From positions 131 to 37,714 of the forward strand of contig JAHDIF010000015.1 in the NCBI GenBank assembly GCA_020630915.1: DNA of 37,584 bases, in the 5' to 3' direction. The stretch is from Dokdonia sp. GTDB taxonomy: Bacteria; Bacteroidota; Bacteroidia; Flavobacteriales; Flavobacteriaceae. The notes below the pieces were generated by a model. The model did not search any database. It was not told the DNA's origin and saw only the letters and a program-made list of their open reading frames with translations. Shown piece by piece: positions 35,079 to 37,584 of the stretch (its first letter is position 1; each line of letters starts with the position of its first letter). The position numbers were made by a program, and so were the translations under genes.

Positions 35079-36452
35079 TTAAACTTCTGATTTTAATCGT
35101 TCTTGTTCCATAACCTCTGCTAGTCGTCTAGCAATTATGGGTTCTATAATAGTTTTTCTTGGTTTGTGTTTTACAAAAGGGTAGAGCTCTAACTCATTTT
35201 TCATGAGATCTTTTTTGTTAGGATGTATGTTTGTTCCCAATAAAAGGGTATCTCCTGTGTTAAATGCACTCTGCTCTTTTTGAGCGCTTTCTTTTATTTT
35301 ACGCTGTATGGTTCCTTCTTTGAGCTGTTTTAAGAATCCGCCTGAGTTTTCAATTTCTTTAAATAATTTTAGCGCTTTTGTTGAGAGTTCTTTGGTCAAC
35401 TCTTCTATATAGTAGGCTCCGTCTGATGGATTACTCACAATGTCAAAATAACTTTCTTTTTTTAGGATGATTAATTGATTTCTGGAGATGCGTTGTCCAA
35501 AATCATTGCGCTTATGATAGAGGTCATCATAAGGTCTATTAATGATAGTATTTGCTCCACCTAAAATAGCACTCATACACTCCGTAGTGGTACGCAACAT
35601 ATTTGTGTTGTAGTCGTAAATAGTTTTATTACGTCTGGTAGGTCTGGCCATGATGTGACACTGTGCGTTTTTTGCTAAAGCATATTCTTGAGTAACTAAT
35701 TCAAATAGTTGTCTAAGCGCCCTTAATTTTGCAATTTCAAAAAAGTAGTTAGACCCTACATCTACCTTAAAATTTGTGGACTCTAAGGGTGTCTCTTTAT
35801 TTTCGGCATAATTGAGATACTCATTTACATGGCATAAGCCATAAGCCAGTTGTTGCACTATTGTGGCACCTGCATTTTGATAATGTGAAGTGTCTACAGA
35901 TAGTACATTTCCTCCTTTAGCTAGTATCATTTCTAATTGCTTATGATCTTGATCTAATGACGCATACCAGTTTCCGTCTTTGACAAGGTTGCCTATGATA
36001 TCTGTATTGAGAAAAATAGTAAATTTCTTTGCAGTGGCTTTTTCTTGTAACGCTTTCGCGAAAGCGATATCTAAAAAATTTAACTGAAAATGTAAAGGGG
36101 TGTCATTATTTGTGAGTTCGCTAAAAAGCGGGTCGATTTCAAAAGGATTATCTGCTATAAAATGGATAGCTTCTGTACCGTTTTCAATAGCGAGTGCTGC
36201 TGTTTTTCCTGCGGCTGAAGGCTCAAGAATAAAAACATCCTCACCTATAAACCACTGCTCAGGTATTTGAGTGATGACTGCAAGAGATGAAACATCATCT
36301 CTATGGTAAAATGGTTTTACGTGGATACCTTCAGGACTTTGCCATATCAAAGTGTCATTGTAGTCTTCCCCTTTGAGATCTACCTGTATCTTTTGCTTAT
36401 AGGCTTTAGAAGATACCGTGTCAAAATCTTGAAAAAGCTTGTTTTTAGTCAT
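35079..36452 (-). CDS. mutA: methylmalonyl-CoA mutase small (beta) subunit
   Basis: A 457-aa non-catalytic partner of MutB. Barrel features remain: LIWQSPEGIHVKPFYHRDD, VGSNYFFEIAKLRALRQLF, MARPTRRNKTIYDYNTNMLRTTTECMSAILGGANTI and SDGAYYIEELTKEL. It ends near residue 457 with no C-terminal B12-like domain and no DxHxxG, so it is shorter than the ~600-residue actinobacterial form; this seems usual in flavobacteria. Residues 130-134 are AFAKA from a perfect palindrome. Start overlaps the divIC end by 8 bases. Confidence 0.93.
   Translation of the reverse strand: MTKNKLFQDFDTVSSKAYKQKIQVDLKGEDYNDTLIWQSPEGIHVKPFYHRDDVSSLAVITQIPEQWFIGEDVFILEPSAAGKTAALAIENGTEAIHFIADNPFEIDPLFSELTNNDTPLHFQLNFLDIAFAKALQEKATAKKFTIFLNTDIIGNLVKDGNWYASLDQDHKQLEMILAKGGNVLSVDTSHYQNAGATIVQQLAYGLCHVNEYLNYAENKETPLESTNFKVDVGSNYFFEIAKLRALRQLFELVTQEYALAKNAQCHIMARPTRRNKTIYDYNTNMLRTTTECMSAILGGANTIINRPYDDLYHKRNDFGQRISRNQLIILKKESYFDIVSNPSDGAYYIEELTKELSTKALKLFKEIENSGGFLKQLKEGTIQRKIKESAQKEQSAFNTGDTLLLGTNIHPNKKDLMKNELELYPFVKHKPRKTIIEPIIARRLAEVMEQERLKSEV
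36052..36065. repeat. palindrome GCTTTCGCGAAAGC inside mutA
   Basis: Perfect copy (16 bp with flanking C/G), encoding AFAKA at residues 130-134 (LDIAFAKALQEKA). Confidence 0.95.
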
Positions 36453-36774
36453 CTTTTTTTGAGATACTGTCTTCGTATTCTATGATGTATATTTCTTCGT
36501 TTGCCTTTTTCATAAAGTATTCTTCACGGGCAAATCGTTCTAATTCTACACTGTCTTTAAGCTTGCTTATTTGAGCTTTATCTTGACCAATTTCTTGGTT
36601 AAAGTACTCCTTGTTTCCTTCAAGTTTTTCTATCTCTTGGTTAAGCTCTCTATGGATGAGGTATGAATTGCCGTCAAAGAAAAACATCCAGACAACAAAA
36701 ATGAGAATGATAAGTACATATTTGTTACTTATTATTCTGAACCATTTTTTATTTTTCAGTCCCTTTAAATTCAT
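36445..36774 (-). CDS. septum formation initiator family protein (DivIC/FtsB-like)
   Basis: A 109-aa bitopic division protein: short basic N-terminus, one membrane helix (~19-35, YVLIILIFVVWMFFFDG), then a coiled coil (HRELNQEIEKLEGNKEYFNQEIGQDKAQISKLKDS) and the FAREEYFMKKANEEIYIIE motif typical of FtsB/DivIC. It should join FtsL and FtsQ-type proteins in the divisome. Lies 21 bases after udk and overlaps mutA by 8 bases. Confidence 0.9.
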   Translation of the reverse strand: MNLKGLKNKKWFRIISNKYVLIILIFVVWMFFFDGNSYLIHRELNQEIEKLEGNKEYFNQEIGQDKAQISKLKDSVELERFAREEYFMKKANEEIYIIEYEDSISKKDD

Positions 36775-36795
36775 CCTTACGAAGATAGGAAAACG

Positions 36796-37404
36796 CTACG
36801 ATAAACGTTCATTTATTATGGTCCTAACGATATCTACAGCTACTGTATTATATCTGTTATTAGGAATAATAATATCTGCAAAGGAGGCGGTAGGTTCTAT
36901 AAACTGCTGGTGCATGGGTTTGAGGGTAGTTTGGTATCTGGACAAAACTTCCTCTAGGTCTCTGCCTCTTTCTGCTATATCTCTTTTTAATCTTCTTATA
37001 AGTCGCTCATCACTATCTGCCTGCACAAAGACTTTAATATCAAAGAGGTCCCGTATTTTTGGGTTGGTAAGGATTAAAATACCTTCAACCACAATAACTT
37101 TTTTAGGTTGTGTGAGTATTGTTTCTTTAGTTCTATTATGCTCTTTAAATGAATATACAGGTTGTTCTATAAAAGTTCCTTCTTTGAGTAATTGCAAATG
37201 CTCGCATAATAAGTCAAAATCTATCGCATTGGGATGGTCAAAATTTACTTGAACCCTTTCTTCCATAGACAGATGTGAGAGATCTTTATAGTAGGAATCT
37301 TGGGATATTACAGCAACCTCGCCTTCTGGTAATTCCTGTATTATATGATTTACAACGGTGGTTTTTCCACTTCCTGTGCCACCACCTATTCCTATAATAA
37401 GCAT
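36796..37404 (-). CDS. udk: uridine kinase
   Basis: A 202-aa pyrimidine salvage kinase phosphorylating uridine and cytidine. P-loop GIGGGTGSGKTTVV (5-18), SQDSYYKDLSHLSMEERVQVNFDHPNAID (substrate site), VIVVEGILIL, and DIKVFVQADSDERLIRRLKRDIAERGR (lid). Length is typical. First gene of the udk-divIC-mutA-lipoprotein-mutB unit. Confidence 0.95.
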   Translation of the reverse strand: MLIIGIGGGTGSGKTTVVNHIIQELPEGEVAVISQDSYYKDLSHLSMEERVQVNFDHPNAIDFDLLCEHLQLLKEGTFIEQPVYSFKEHNRTKETILTQPKKVIVVEGILILTNPKIRDLFDIKVFVQADSDERLIRRLKRDIAERGRDLEEVLSRYQTTLKPMHQQFIEPTASFADIIIPNNRYNTVAVDIVRTIINERLS

Positions 37405-37423
37405 AATGTATGATTGTTTTAAA

Positions 37424-37431
37424 CAAAGGTA
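37424..37431 (-). promoter_or_regulatory. udk operon promoter -7 motif TACCTTTG
   Basis: Exact TAnnTTTG on the minus strand, 19 bases before the udk ATG. A clear -33 TTTG is not seen. Confidence 0.45.
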
Positions 37432-37487
37432 ATTAACGAGTAAAGAATATAATAGAGGCTATTTGTAAAATATTTTAGTAAAACGAA

Positions 37488-37516
37488 TTTCTTTTTAGAA
37501 AGAAATATTATATTTG
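37488..37516 (+). promoter_or_regulatory. tRNA-Pro promoter
   Basis: TATATTTG (37509-37516) matches TAnnTTTG exactly; a TTTC (37488-37491) lies 17 bases upstream as a weak -33. The tRNA begins 17 bases downstream. Confidence 0.6.
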
Positions 37517-37532
37517 CACCCCAATAATTATT

Positions 37533-37584
37533 CGGGGTATAGCGTAGCCCGGTTATCGCGCCTGCTTTGGGAGCAGGAGGTCGC
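37533..37584 (+). tRNA. tRNA-Pro (anticodon TGG), 5' part, cut by the window end
   Basis: Acceptor 5' strand CGGGGTA (37533-37539), D-arm, and anticodon stem CCTGC/GCAGG around TTTGGGA with TGG at 37568-37570. The T-arm and 3' acceptor lie beyond the window. Confidence 0.9.

Noticed and set aside
36445-37404. Other plus-strand frames over udk/divIC
   Set aside because: They are shadows of well-identified minus-strand genes.

Overview
The window looks like a chromosomal segment from a marine-type member of the Flavobacteriaceae (Bacteroidota). The evidence is low-to-moderate GC, flavobacterial TAnnTTTG -7 promoter motifs, few Shine-Dalgarno sequences, tRNAs without an encoded CCA, type IX secretion / gliding genes (gldJ, porU, porV), a protein with a T9SS C-terminal sorting domain, and Bacteroidota-style gene clusters. 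The genus cannot be fixed from sequence alone; from memory the AFAKA-encoding palindrome suggests a Dokdonia/Krokinobacter-like genome (low confidence). No stretch longer than 300 bases lacks a gene or RNA feature.

Layout. 1-410: the 3' end of a tRNA with its terminator, a small GIY-YIG nuclease gene, then a second copy of the same tRNA 3' end plus terminator, i.e. a tRNA-targeted mini-cassette. 508-1968: secreted FG-GAP/VCBS repeat protein. 2258-2419: tRNA-Val(GAC) and two overlapping terminator hairpins, one a perfect 54-bp palindrome. 2500-5177 (minus): Na+/sugar symporter and galE. 5349-8528 (minus): a single-frame glycerol kinase / glycerol-3-phosphate dehydrogenase fusion. 8613-11619 (minus): murF and gldJ. 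11837-17388 (plus): porU, porV, cdd. 17440-19286 (minus): recF, a lipocalin-like lipoprotein and a DUF721 protein. 19470-25704 (plus): TPR membrane protein, ribH, a small membrane protein, mutL, two rhomboid proteases and a membrane-anchored EEP-family hydrolase. 25685-30980 (minus): parA-parB-DUF5683-dapB-lepB-wbqC. 31077-32186 (minus): an outer-membrane-barrel-like protein. 32292-37404 (minus): udk-divIC-mutA-lipoprotein-mutB. 37533-end: start of tRNA-Pro(TGG).

How the genes fit together. gldJ and porU/porV belong to gliding and type IX secretion, the machinery that would export the FG-GAP protein at the left end. The parA-to-wbqC cluster joins chromosome partitioning, lysine/cell-wall precursor synthesis and signal peptidase in one overlapping unit. 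The mutA/mutB pair gives methylmalonyl-CoA mutase. Most other genes are housekeeping.

The main unexplained signal is a dispersed 14-bp palindrome, GCTTTCGCGAAAGC. It occurs eight times perfectly plus several degenerate copies. Six perfect copies lie inside unrelated genes and always encode Ala-Phe-Ala-Lys-Ala in the gene's frame. Two intergenic copies and one degenerate copy inside mutB sit at the same offset in a longer, gap-free ~48-bp element. Together with the GIY-YIG/tRNA cassette, these are the best candidates for undescribed mobile or chromosome-organising systems here.
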